Under the pieces are notes generated by a model. The model was not told the DNA's origin and did not search any database. It was given only the letters and a program-made list of their open reading frames with translations. A program made the position numbers and the translations under genes. This document shows positions 1 through 5,790 of a DNA stretch of 9,877 bases, one piece after another. Numbering within the stretch: the stretch's first letter is position 1; each line of letters opens with the position of its first letter. This stretch comes from Desulfobacteraceae bacterium (GTDB lineage Bacteria > Desulfobacterota > DSM-4660 > Desulfatiglandales > B25-G16), in NCBI GenBank assembly GCA_028572035.1, contig JAPVWE010000032.1, positions 1 to 9,877 of the forward strand, given 5' to 3'.

Positions 1-16
1 AATATTAAATCTAAAT

Positions 17-32
17 CTTGTATAAATACAAG
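17..32. promoter_or_regulatory. Perfect AT-rich dyad, distal upstream site
   Basis: CTTGTAT and ATACAAG form perfect 7-bp arms around a 2-base centre. The site lies about 200 bases before the predicted sigma-54 start. Spacing and symmetry suit a binding site for a dimeric regulator such as an enhancer-binding protein. It has no following T-run on either strand, so it does not look like a terminator. The function is inferred. Confidence 0.35.
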
Positions 33-74
33 CAAAAAAAGCATATGGGATTGTATCAAACAGACACAAGAGAT

Positions 75-90
75 GTGTTAAAATTAACAC
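75..90. promoter_or_regulatory. Perfect dyad GTGTTAAAATTAACAC, candidate operator/UAS
   Basis: This is a perfect inverted repeat with 7-bp arms and a 2-base centre, the same architecture as the dyad at 17-32 but a different sequence. It is centred about 145 bases before the predicted sigma-54 start, a normal distance for an enhancer site. It does not match the NtrC consensus (TGCAC-N5-GTGCA type), so the binding protein is unknown. Confidence 0.4.
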
Positions 91-132
91 AGTAACGAGG
101 TAAAGAAGCAGATAGTGAAGTTGCTGTTGCTT

Positions 133-149
133 TCAATAATCATTATTGA
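133..149. promoter_or_regulatory. AT-rich dyad nearer the promoter
   Basis: TCAATAA and TTATTGA form 7-bp arms around TCA. An imperfect dyad (TTAGTTAATTATCTAA, two mismatched pairs) follows at about 157-172. Such dyads arise easily in AT-rich DNA, so this one is weaker evidence than the two upstream. Confidence 0.25.
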
Positions 150-201
150 TTTCAATTAGTTAATTATCTAAACACATCTTTTCAGTAATCCTTTTAGTCC
201 A

Positions 202-217
202 TGGCACGTTATTTGCT
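202..217 (+). promoter_or_regulatory. Sigma-54 (-24/-12) promoter for lpxC
   Basis: TGGCACG-TTAT-TTGCT matches the sigma-54 consensus TGGCACG-N4-TTGCW at every defined core base, with the essential GG at 203-204 and GC at 215-216 exactly 12 bases apart. Transcription would begin near 228, giving a leader of about 55 bases before the lpxC start at 283. Palindromes upstream could hold the obligatory activator. An NtrY-type kinase, a family that normally controls a sigma-54 activator, is encoded downstream in the same direction. That the promoter is active is inferred. Confidence 0.65.
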
Positions 218-282
218 AACAAGAAATATGTCTTATTAGGGTATCTTTTGCTCCAATGAAGTTATTTTCCGAAGGAAGCGCT

Positions 283-1212
283 ATGGATTCAAGACAGCGG
301 ACGGTGGCAGACGAGGTAAGTTGCACAGGAATAGGTCTTCACACTGGCAAGAAAGTAAAACTTACTGTCAAACCTGCACCCCCGAATAGTGGTATAAGGT
401 TTGAACGCGTTGATATATCACCTGATTGCAGCGTCAAGGCCTCTTTTGATAATGTCATCAAGACAAACATGGCTACCACTATCGGTTTTAATGGGTATAG
501 TGTTTCCACTATAGAGCATCTCATGGCTGCGTTTTTTGGTATGGGTATAGATAATGCCTTAGTAGAGATTGATGGCGAAGAAGTTCCTATTATGGATGGA
601 AGTTCTGCCCCTTTTGTCTTTCTCCTTAAGAATATCGGCGTTGCCATACAGAACAGTCACAAGAGATTTCTCCTTGTAAAGAGGTCAGTCAAGGTTGAAG
701 ATGGGAATCGATCTGTTCGCATCTATCCCTCCGATGAGTTGAAGATAACATATAAAATCGATTTTGATCATCCTTTAATAAAGGATCAGGCCTATGAGAT
801 ATCCTTTTCCCAATCTACTTTCATCCAAGAGATTAGCAGGGCACGGACATTTGGCTTTTTGAGGGACGTTCAGACATTAAGGAATAATGGGCTGGCAAAG
901 GGTGGATCACTGGATAATGCCATTGTTATGGATGAATTCAGGGTTTTAAATGAGGATGGCTTGAGGCATAAGAACGAGTTTGTAAGGCATAAGATCCTTG
1001 ATTTCATAGGTGATTTAGCCATTCTCGGTCATATAGTAATTGGACACTTTGTGGCAGAAAGATCAGGGCATTCTTTGAACCAAAAATTGCTTAAGAAATT
1101 TATGGCACAAGACAAGTGCTGGGAGGAGGTACGATTTAAGAATAAAGAAGAGTGCAGTAAGATAAAGGTCAAGATACCATCCTTTGGTACCCTTGATTCA
1201 GTACCTGCCTGA
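283..1212 (+). CDS. lpxC: UDP-3-O-acyl-N-acetylglucosamine deacetylase LpxC
   Basis: Zn-dependent cytoplasmic amidase that removes the N-acetyl group from UDP-3-O-acyl-GlcNAc, the committed step of lipid A synthesis. The start at 283 is chosen over the ATG at 256. GAAGGAAG at 271-278 is a good ribosome site four bases upstream. With this start the catalytic pair falls at E78-H79 in 'STIEHLMAA', the same numbers as in E. coli. The other zinc ligands are H236 and D240 in 'RHKILDFIGDLA', and the active-site histidine is H263 in 'SGHSLN'. The N-terminus 'RQRTVADEVSCTGIGLHTGKKV' has the family signature. At 309 residues it is close to the usual ~305, with both LpxC domains complete. The last codons and stop run into a small palindrome, so the C-terminal tail may be slightly altered. 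Confidence 0.97.
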   Translation: MDSRQRTVADEVSCTGIGLHTGKKVKLTVKPAPPNSGIRFERVDISPDCSVKASFDNVIKTNMATTIGFNGYSVSTIEHLMAAFFGMGIDNALVEIDGEEVPIMDGSSAPFVFLLKNIGVAIQNSHKRFLLVKRSVKVEDGNRSVRIYPSDELKITYKIDFDHPLIKDQAYEISFSQSTFIQEISRARTFGFLRDVQTLRNNGLAKGGSLDNAIVMDEFRVLNEDGLRHKNEFVRHKILDFIGDLAILGHIVIGHFVAERSGHSLNQKLLKKFMAQDKCWEEVRFKNKEECSKIKVKIPSFGTLDSVPA

Positions 1213-1238
1213 GGCAGTAAGTTGTAAGCAGTAGGCAG
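1205..1238. repeat. Palindrome and 7-bp repeat at the lpxC stop codon
   Basis: CTGCC-TGA-GGCAG is a perfect 5-bp-arm palindrome whose loop is the lpxC stop codon. It is followed by GGCAGTAA and then GTAAGCA-GTAGGCA, a 7-bp tandem pair. No T-run follows, so a Rho-independent terminator is unlikely. The rest of the gap to about 1385 shows no gene or structure I can name. Confidence 0.45.
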
Positions 1239-1389
1239 CGAAGAGGTCTTTCGTAATTCAAAATCAATTCCTTTCATTAAGTCTTGCAATCATCCCTCCT
1301 TTTTTCTATTATACTTCCGATATCATTTTAAGATAACCTATCAAGACTCTCCCAAATTATTTGCGATCTACGATGTGAAATTTGAAGTT

Positions 1390-1421
1390 AAGGGATTCAG
1401 GGATTGTGAATTGGGGATTGT
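1390..1421. repeat. Short GGGATT-type direct repeats
   Basis: GGGATT occurs three times (about 1391, 1399 and 1414), separated by short variable bases, just before the CTTTAGG array. It looks like another low-complexity intergenic repeat. No function is apparent. Confidence 0.35.
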
Positions 1422-1438
1422 CCGCTTCGGTTTGTATT

Positions 1439-1511
1439 CACTTTAGACTTTAGGCAATTTTATTGATAACTTTAGGCAATTTAGTTCACTTTAGGCACTT
1501 TAGGCACTTAG
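1439..1511. repeat. CTTTAGGCA array running into the DUF4390 gene
   Basis: CTTTAGG or a close variant occurs at 1441, 1448, 1470, 1489 and 1498, with a truncated CTTAG at 1507. The last units have a 9-bp period. The 14-mer CACTTTAGGCACTT appears twice, overlapping (1487-1500 and 1496-1509). It is the exact reverse complement of the 14-mers at 5668-5681 and 9864-9877, so this is the same dispersed repeat in the opposite orientation. It overlaps the first 16 codons of the following gene. Confidence 0.8.
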
Positions 1512-2059
1512 ATTATGCTTTAATCATCTTTCTTCTTTTCTGTATCTCTCCTAAACCTTCTTTGGCAGAAGAAGCTCGCTTATCGGATATAATTGTCACT
1601 AACACCCGTGAGCATCTACTTGTCTACTTTAATGTAAAAGATTGTTTTACTGGAGAAATAAACAAGGCTATCTTGAATGGGATTTCAACCAAGTTCACCT
1701 TTATCGTCAAGTTATATGAGGTCAGGAATGCATGGTTTGATCGCGAGATAGCAGATATTAAGTTAACCCACAACATAGAATACAACACCCTGAAAAACGA
1801 ATTTAACCTTTTCTTGCCAGAACAGAATAATAAGAAGGTAAGAACTAAGGATTTTGATGAGGCTAAAAAATTAATGGTAGAGGTAGTTGCCTTAAAGGTA
1901 GCCAAGCTTGATAAGCTCAAAAAAGGACTCCATTATCAGTTGCGAATGAAGGCAGAGCTTGACAAGATTGAATTGCCCTTTTATCTAAACTATGTCTTCT
2001 TTTTTCTATTCTTATGGGACTTTGAGACAGACTGGTATTCCGTTATCTTTAGGTATTAA
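1463..2059 (+). CDS. Secreted DUF4390 domain protein
   Basis: Protein of unknown function that I match to the DUF4390 family, commonly encoded directly before NtrY-type kinases. A hydrophobic segment (about residues 18-34, 'YALIIFLLFCISPKPSLA') followed by 'EEA' reads as a signal peptide cleaved after A35, so the ~163-residue mature part should be periplasmic. It ends in the family's aromatic tail 'LWDFETDWYSVIFRY'. The only usable start is TTG at 1463. There is no clear ribosome site, the frame is closed upstream by TAG at 1451, and residues 1-16 (including 'VHFRHFRH') are encoded by the CTTTAGG repeat. The native start may therefore have been overwritten, and expression may be reduced. The stop is 5 bases before the kinase start, implying co-transcription and probably a joint role in sensing. 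Function unknown. Confidence 0.75.
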   Translation: MITLGNLVHFRHFRHLDYALIIFLLFCISPKPSLAEEARLSDIIVTNTREHLLVYFNVKDCFTGEINKAILNGISTKFTFIVKLYEVRNAWFDREIADIKLTHNIEYNTLKNEFNLFLPEQNNKKVRTKDFDEAKKLMVEVVALKVAKLDKLKKGLHYQLRMKAELDKIELPFYLNYVFFFLFLWDFETDWYSVIFRY

Positions 2060-2064
2060 GAGTA

Positions 2065-4296
2065 ATGAAAAAATATTTAGATGCAAAAAAGGCAGATCTA
2101 AAGAGGCGTAAGCGAGAAACACTTATCATAGGCATTATAATACCGACTATTATCCTCCTTACCTATCTGGGAACCAAGGTTCTGGATCTTGGTATTGAGT
2201 TACCGATTGCCGACAGCATCCTGATCTTTGCCTTAATAAATGTTAATGTAATTCTGCTGCTTCTTCTCCTCTATTTGACCATGAGAAATCTGGTCAAGCT
2301 GGTCTTTGAGAGAAAAAAGGGGTTCCTGGGCTCTGGTCTCAGAGCTAAACTCGTTTTTGCCTTTGTAATCCTTTCTCTTTTGCCAACTATAATCATCTTT
2401 TTTGTTTCAGTGCAATTTATCTCTCTATCCATTGACTATTGGTTTAATCTTCAGGTTGAACAGTCTCTTCAAAAGTCTTTAGAGGTAGGTCAGGACTACT
2501 ATGACAGAATTGGTGATGAAGCCCTGGCCTTTGGCAATAGCTTAAGTTCCGTAATTACCCATGAAGGCTACATGCTGTTGTCAAAGAAAGATGAATTACA
2601 GGCATTCATAGAGGAAAAAAGGAGGGAATATAATCTTGCTGCTATTCAGATCTTTTCATCAAAGTTACTTCCAAGGACCGTCTCTTATGACAGCAGGGTT
2701 GATTTAAAGCCTTTTAAGGATGTGAGCACTGATGTCCTGCACAAGAGTTTCAAGGATTCAACTGATATGAGGGTTATTCAGACCTCCTCACACGGAGATC
2801 TAGTCAGGGGCATTATACCCATATTTTCACGAACCGAGACCAAGGCCCAGGTAGGAGCAATTGTTGTTGCCAAATTCATCCCAGGAGTGGTGTTAAATAG
2901 GCTGGTAACTATTAATAAGGGTCTGGAAGGCTACAAGCAGTTAAAGATGCTCAAGAGACCCATCAAGCTAAGCCATTTGATCACTCTGTCCATTGTTACG
3001 CTGCTAGTCATCTTTTCGGCCATTTGGTTTGGTTTTTATCTGTCAAAAGGGATTACAGTCCCGATAGAGCAACTGGCTAAAGCTACTAACAAGATCGCCT
3101 CTGGTGATTATGGCGTTCATATTGATCTGGAATCCAAGGATGAGATGGGCGTTCTTGTAGATTCTTTCAACAGGATGGCAAAGGATCTCAGGGAAGGCAA
3201 CAGCAAACTTGACTTAGTTAATAGGGATTTGATCACTAGCAATAAGGAATTAGATCAGCGGCGTCTCTATATGGAGACTATTTTAGAAAACGTGGCTGCT
3301 GGTGTTATATCTGCAGATTCTCGAGGGGTTATCTTAACCATAAATAAGTCTGCACAAAAGATGCTTAATATATCAGCTCAGGAAATGATAGGAGAGAATT
3401 ACAAGAATGTTTTGGGCCCCAAATATCGGTCAATTATCACTGGATTTGTAGCTGACAAGAATCTTTTTAAAAAGGGATCTATCCAAAGAGAGATAGGCAT
3501 CTCCATAAGGGGGCGTTCGTTAAAATTGCTGGTCTCGTTGGATGTCTTGAGGGATGATCAAGATAATTATCTTGGATTAGTTGCGGTATTTGAGGATTTG
3601 ACTGAATTAGAAAAGGCGCAGAGGATGGCGGCATGGAGAGAGGTAGCCAGACGTATCGCCCACGAGGTGAAAAACCCGTTGACCCCAATCCAGCTTTCAG
3701 CACAACGGTTGAGAAGAAAGTACGGTGAACGTTTAGCAAAGGAGGATGGGACCGTTTTTGACGAATGCACGCGGTTGATAATAGACAACGTTGAGGAGTT
3801 GAAGGTATTGGTGAATGAATTCTCCAATTTTGCCCGTATGCCAGGTTCTAGTCCGGTGCCAGATAATATAAAACAGATCCTTCAAGATGCAATCTTATTG
3901 TATAAAGATGCCCACAAGAACATAACCTTCGAGTTTATCGAGGATGATGATATTCCTATCTTCAGGCTTGATAAGGAACAGGTAAAAAGGGCAATGATTA
4001 ATCTTTTTGATAATGCTGTGGCAGCTATCTCTGGTAAGGGAAAGATTAGCACCAAACTTTTCTATGACAAGGTATCGAAGATTGTCAGGATCGAAGTTGC
4101 TGATACCGGTACCGGTATATCTAATGGGGATAAAGAGCATCTTTTTGAACCATATTTTTCTACAAAGAAGTCTGGCACAGGATTAGGTCTCGCCATTGTT
4201 AGCAGGATAATCAGTGAGCATAATGGATTTATCAGGGTCGAGGATAATAAACCGAAGGGCACAAAATTTATCATCGAGCTGCCAGTGAGGGTTTGA
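2065..4296 (+). CDS. NtrY-like membrane sensor histidine kinase (HAMP-PAS-HisKA-HATPase)
   Basis: Inner-membrane two-component kinase. Predicted membrane segments lie at about 20-37, 51-73, 96-119 and 305-327. The 120-304 stretch would be the extracytoplasmic sensor. HAMP follows at ~327-380 ('VPIEQLAKATNKIASGDY'), then PAS at ~403-510. The phospho-acceptor is H533 in 'RIAHEVKNPLTPIQLSAQRL', the NtrY-type H-box. The ATPase domain has the N-box N646/N650 ('NLFDNAVAA'), G1 D680-x-G-x-G and G2 'GTGLGLAIV' (704-712). The 743-residue length and domain order fit NtrY. NtrY normally phosphorylates NtrX, a sigma-54 activator, but no response regulator follows: the next gene is waaA after a repeat. 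With DUF4390 upstream and LPS genes around it, an envelope-sensing role is plausible but inferred. The start ATG has only a weak AAGAG ribosome site, so it may be coupled to DUF4390. Confidence 0.92.
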   Translation: MKKYLDAKKADLKRRKRETLIIGIIIPTIILLTYLGTKVLDLGIELPIADSILIFALINVNVILLLLLLYLTMRNLVKLVFERKKGFLGSGLRAKLVFAFVILSLLPTIIIFFVSVQFISLSIDYWFNLQVEQSLQKSLEVGQDYYDRIGDEALAFGNSLSSVITHEGYMLLSKKDELQAFIEEKRREYNLAAIQIFSSKLLPRTVSYDSRVDLKPFKDVSTDVLHKSFKDSTDMRVIQTSSHGDLVRGIIPIFSRTETKAQVGAIVVAKFIPGVVLNRLVTINKGLEGYKQLKMLKRPIKLSHLITLSIVTLLVIFSAIWFGFYLSKGITVPIEQLAKATNKIASGDYGVHIDLESKDEMGVLVDSFNRMAKDLREGNSKLDLVNRDLITSNKELDQRRLYMETILENVAAGVISADSRGVILTINKSAQKMLNISAQEMIGENYKNVLGPKYRSIITGFVADKNLFKKGSIQREIGISIRGRSLKLLVSLDVLRDDQDNYLGLVAVFEDLTELEKAQRMAAWREVARRIAHEVKNPLTPIQLSAQRLRRKYGERLAKEDGTVFDECTRLIIDNVEELKVLVNEFSNFARMPGSSPVPDNIKQILQDAILLYKDAHKNITFEFIEDDDIPIFRLDKEQVKRAMINLFDNAVAAISGKGKISTKLFYDKVSKIVRIEVADTGTGISNGDKEHLFEPYFSTKKSGTGLGLAIVSRIISEHNGFIRVEDNKPKGTKFIIELPVRV

Positions 4297-4368
4297 ACTC
4301 GTTGCTTGTTGCTGGTTACTGGTTCCTAGTTAACGAGTAACGAGTAATAAGGGACGGGTAACGAGTAA
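4297..4368. repeat. AACGAGT heptamer repeats between ntrY-like gene and waaA
   Basis: AACGAGT occurs at 4332, 4339 (tandem, 7-bp period) and 4360. Its reverse complement ACTCGTT sits at 4297, immediately after the kinase stop codon. Related GTTGCTTGTTGCTGGTTACTGG direct repeats lie between. The last AACGAGTAA copy supplies the A of the waaA ATG. The array fills the gap where a response regulator gene is often found, and it leaves waaA without a recognisable ribosome site. Confidence 0.7.
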
Positions 4369-5732
4369 TGCTTATCTTTTACCATCTTTTGGCTACCCTT
4401 ATCCTTATCGTTTCTTTTCCTCCTTATCTCTTGATGAATAAAGGTCGTCTTAAAGAAAGGTTGGGCCTGAACCTTCCAAATCTCGGAGAATCAGGAGTTG
4501 GTAAGCCCGCTCGCCTCGCCCCGCATAGCGGGGCGGGCAGGTTATGGGTCCATGCCCTTTCAGTTGGTGAAGTCCTATCTGCCATTCCTTTACTTGAGGC
4601 GTTAAGAAACAGATATCCATCAGGGGAGATCGTCCTATCTGTTAAAACTGCTACCGGTTTAGAGGTAGCAAGAGACAGACTTGAGGGTAAGGTGAACTAC
4701 TTATTGCCAATGCCTCTTGATTTCTGGTGGTCAGTGAGGAGGATCATAAAAAATATTAAACCAACTATTTTTATCCTGGTGGAGACAGACATCTGGCCAT
4801 GTTTAATTTCATCCTTAAGAAAGGTGGGGGTCAAAACAATTCTGGTGAACGGCAGGGTTTCTCCCCGCACTGGGAAATCCTATGTTAGGTGGCGATTTCT
4901 AATCAAAAGAATGCTGAGGACATTAGAACTGTTTTTGATGCAAACAGAACTCGACAGATATCGTCTTATTAGGGGAGGAATCTCTCCAGATAAGGTAAAG
5001 GTTACTGGAAACATCAAGTTTGATGGGAAATGGAGACCTCTTAAAGATAAAGAACGCAATAGATGGCTTCAGCTTTTAAACCTGAAAAACGGACTAATCT
5101 GGGTAGCAGGAAGCACCCATCATCCTGAAGAAAAGATCATATTTAATGTATTTGGTCGACTCATTAAATCGTTTCCAGATCTTTCTCTTATTATTGGCCC
5201 GAGAGAGGCCCATAGGTTTGATGAGGTCTACTATCTTGCCAGGGATCTTGGGTTCAGGGCTATCAGAAAAACTGAATTGCCTTCAGACCCGCCTGCCACT
5301 CCACCGAATAATGTTTTTATTCTTAATACACTTGGCGAATTGGGACGGGTTTATGGATTAGCTGACGTTGCCTTTGTGGGCGGAAGCCTTGCTTCAATAG
5401 GAGGTCATAATCTCTTGGAACCAGCATCTTTTGGTGTACCTGTCCTTTTTGGTCCTTATACCTATAATTTTGCCACCATGTCCCAATTAATGATCAAATG
5501 TGAGGGCGGTAAAATGGTTGCCGATGAATCAGAATTATTCCATGTCATGGTAGAGCTCTTAGGCCAAAAAAGTAAAAGGGAGCAGATAGGGAAAAGGGCT
5601 GAGGAATTCGTGAAGCAAAACCAGGGGGCCCTTGATAGGGTGATGGGGATCCTTGAATCTTACATTGAAGTGCCTAAAGTGCCCGCCCGCCTCGCAAGCG
5701 AGAGCGTTGCGGGCAGGCCTAAAGTGAGCTAA
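4368..5732 (+). CDS. waaA: 3-deoxy-D-manno-octulosonic acid (Kdo) transferase WaaA
   Basis: GT30 glycosyltransferase that adds Kdo from CMP-Kdo to the lipid A precursor on the cytoplasmic face of the inner membrane. An N-terminal hydrophobic anchor (1-22) comes first, then 'LWVHALSVGE' with catalytic-base E68. Next are 'VETDIWP', 'NGRVSPRTGKSY', 'VTGNIKFD', 'GSTHHPEE' and the Kdo-transferase signature 'FVGGSLASIGGHNLLEP...GVPVLFGP'. At 454 residues it is longer than the ~425 of E. coli. Two 12-residue insertions account for 24 residues: 47-58 and 439-450 are each encoded by a 36-bp GC-rich palindrome, in frame. Without the first, the sequence reads 'GVGKLWVHALSVGE', as in homologues. The C-terminus 'VPKV...PKVS' is itself encoded by the AGTGCCTAA repeat, which also supplies the stop. 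Whether one or two Kdo units are added cannot be told. No clear ribosome site. Confidence 0.96.
   Translation: MLIFYHLLATLILIVSFPPYLLMNKGRLKERLGLNLPNLGESGVGKPARLAPHSGAGRLWVHALSVGEVLSAIPLLEALRNRYPSGEIVLSVKTATGLEVARDRLEGKVNYLLPMPLDFWWSVRRIIKNIKPTIFILVETDIWPCLISSLRKVGVKTILVNGRVSPRTGKSYVRWRFLIKRMLRTLELFLMQTELDRYRLIRGGISPDKVKVTGNIKFDGKWRPLKDKERNRWLQLLNLKNGLIWVAGSTHHPEEKIIFNVFGRLIKSFPDLSLIIGPREAHRFDEVYYLARDLGFRAIRKTELPSDPPATPPNNVFILNTLGELGRVYGLADVAFVGGSLASIGGHNLLEPASFGVPVLFGPYTYNFATMSQLMIKCEGGKMVADESELFHVMVELLGQKSKREQIGKRAEEFVKQNQGALDRVMGILESYIEVPKVPARLASESVAGRPKVS
4506..4541 (+). repeat. 36-bp GC-rich palindromic module, copy A, inside waaA
   Basis: It begins CCCGCTCGCCTCGC and ends GCGGGCAGG, and is 30/36 G+C in clearly AT-richer surroundings. 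Inside is a perfect 8-bp stem, CGCCCCGC/GCGGGGCG (4517-4524 and 4528-4535), with an ATA loop. The module is translated in frame as PARLAPHSGAGR (WaaA residues 47-58), ten residues before the catalytic glutamate. Copy B has the same length and 27/36 identical positions. No target-site duplication is visible. Confidence 0.85.
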
Positions 5733-5745
5733 AGTGCCTAAAGTA
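5668..5745 (+). repeat. AGTGCCTAA 9-bp repeat array at the end of waaA, interrupted by module B
   Basis: With the 36-bp module at 5682-5717 removed, the sequence is a continuous run of AGTGCCTAA-type units: two perfect, one AGTGAGCTAA variant, then one more perfect. The 14-mer AAGTGCCTAAAGTG at 5668-5681 is repeated exactly at 9864-9877 and, reversed, at 1487-1500. The array encodes the last WaaA residues and its stop codon (5730-5732). Confidence 0.85.
5682..5717 (+). repeat. 36-bp GC-rich palindromic module, copy B, at the waaA C-terminus
   Basis: It begins CCCGCCCGCCTCGC and ends GCGGGCAGG. The nine outer bases on each side pair except for one C-A mismatch. An inner hairpin, CTCGC-AA-GCGAG, occupies 5691-5702. 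It is read in the same frame as copy A, giving PARLASESVAGR (residues 439-450). Excision exactly rejoins the 9-bp repeat (AAGTG|CCTAAAGTG), which fixes its borders. No T-run follows it, so it is not a classical terminator. Confidence 0.87.
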
Positions 5746-5751
5746 AAAAAT

Positions 5752-5778
5752 ACAAGAAACACAACAAACACAAGAAAC
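5752..5778. repeat. Three tandem 9-bp units (ACAASAAAC) before lpxK
   Basis: ACAAGAAAC, ACAACAAAC and ACAAGAAAC follow one another without gaps. The array ends 12 bases before the lpxK start, where a ribosome site would be expected, and none is recognisable. It is a separate sequence family from the AGTGCCTAA array 6 bases upstream but has the same 9-bp period. Confidence 0.6.
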
Positions 5779-5790
5779 TACTGAACGAAA

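Noticed and set aside
1..81. Reading frame open from the left edge to TAA at 79-81, which could be the tail of an upstream gene
   Set aside because: Only 26 codons, no recognisable family sequence, and it overlaps the dyads; chance openness in AT-rich DNA is more likely.
45..95. A 16-codon ORF (MGLYQTDTRDVLKLTQ) resembling a leader peptide
   Set aside because: No ribosome site, it lies upstream of the likely transcription start, and it overlaps the dyad at 75-90.
256..282. Upstream ATG of lpxC at 256
   Set aside because: No ribosome site before it, whereas the ATG at 283 has GAAGGAAG and aligns catalytic residues with E. coli numbering.
1290..1310. CCTCCTTTTTTCTATT after lpxC as a terminator T-run
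   Set aside because: No stable hairpin directly precedes it.
1439..1511. CTTTAGGCA array as a CRISPR
   Set aside because: Units are 7-9 bp with no unique spacers of regular length and no cas genes nearby.
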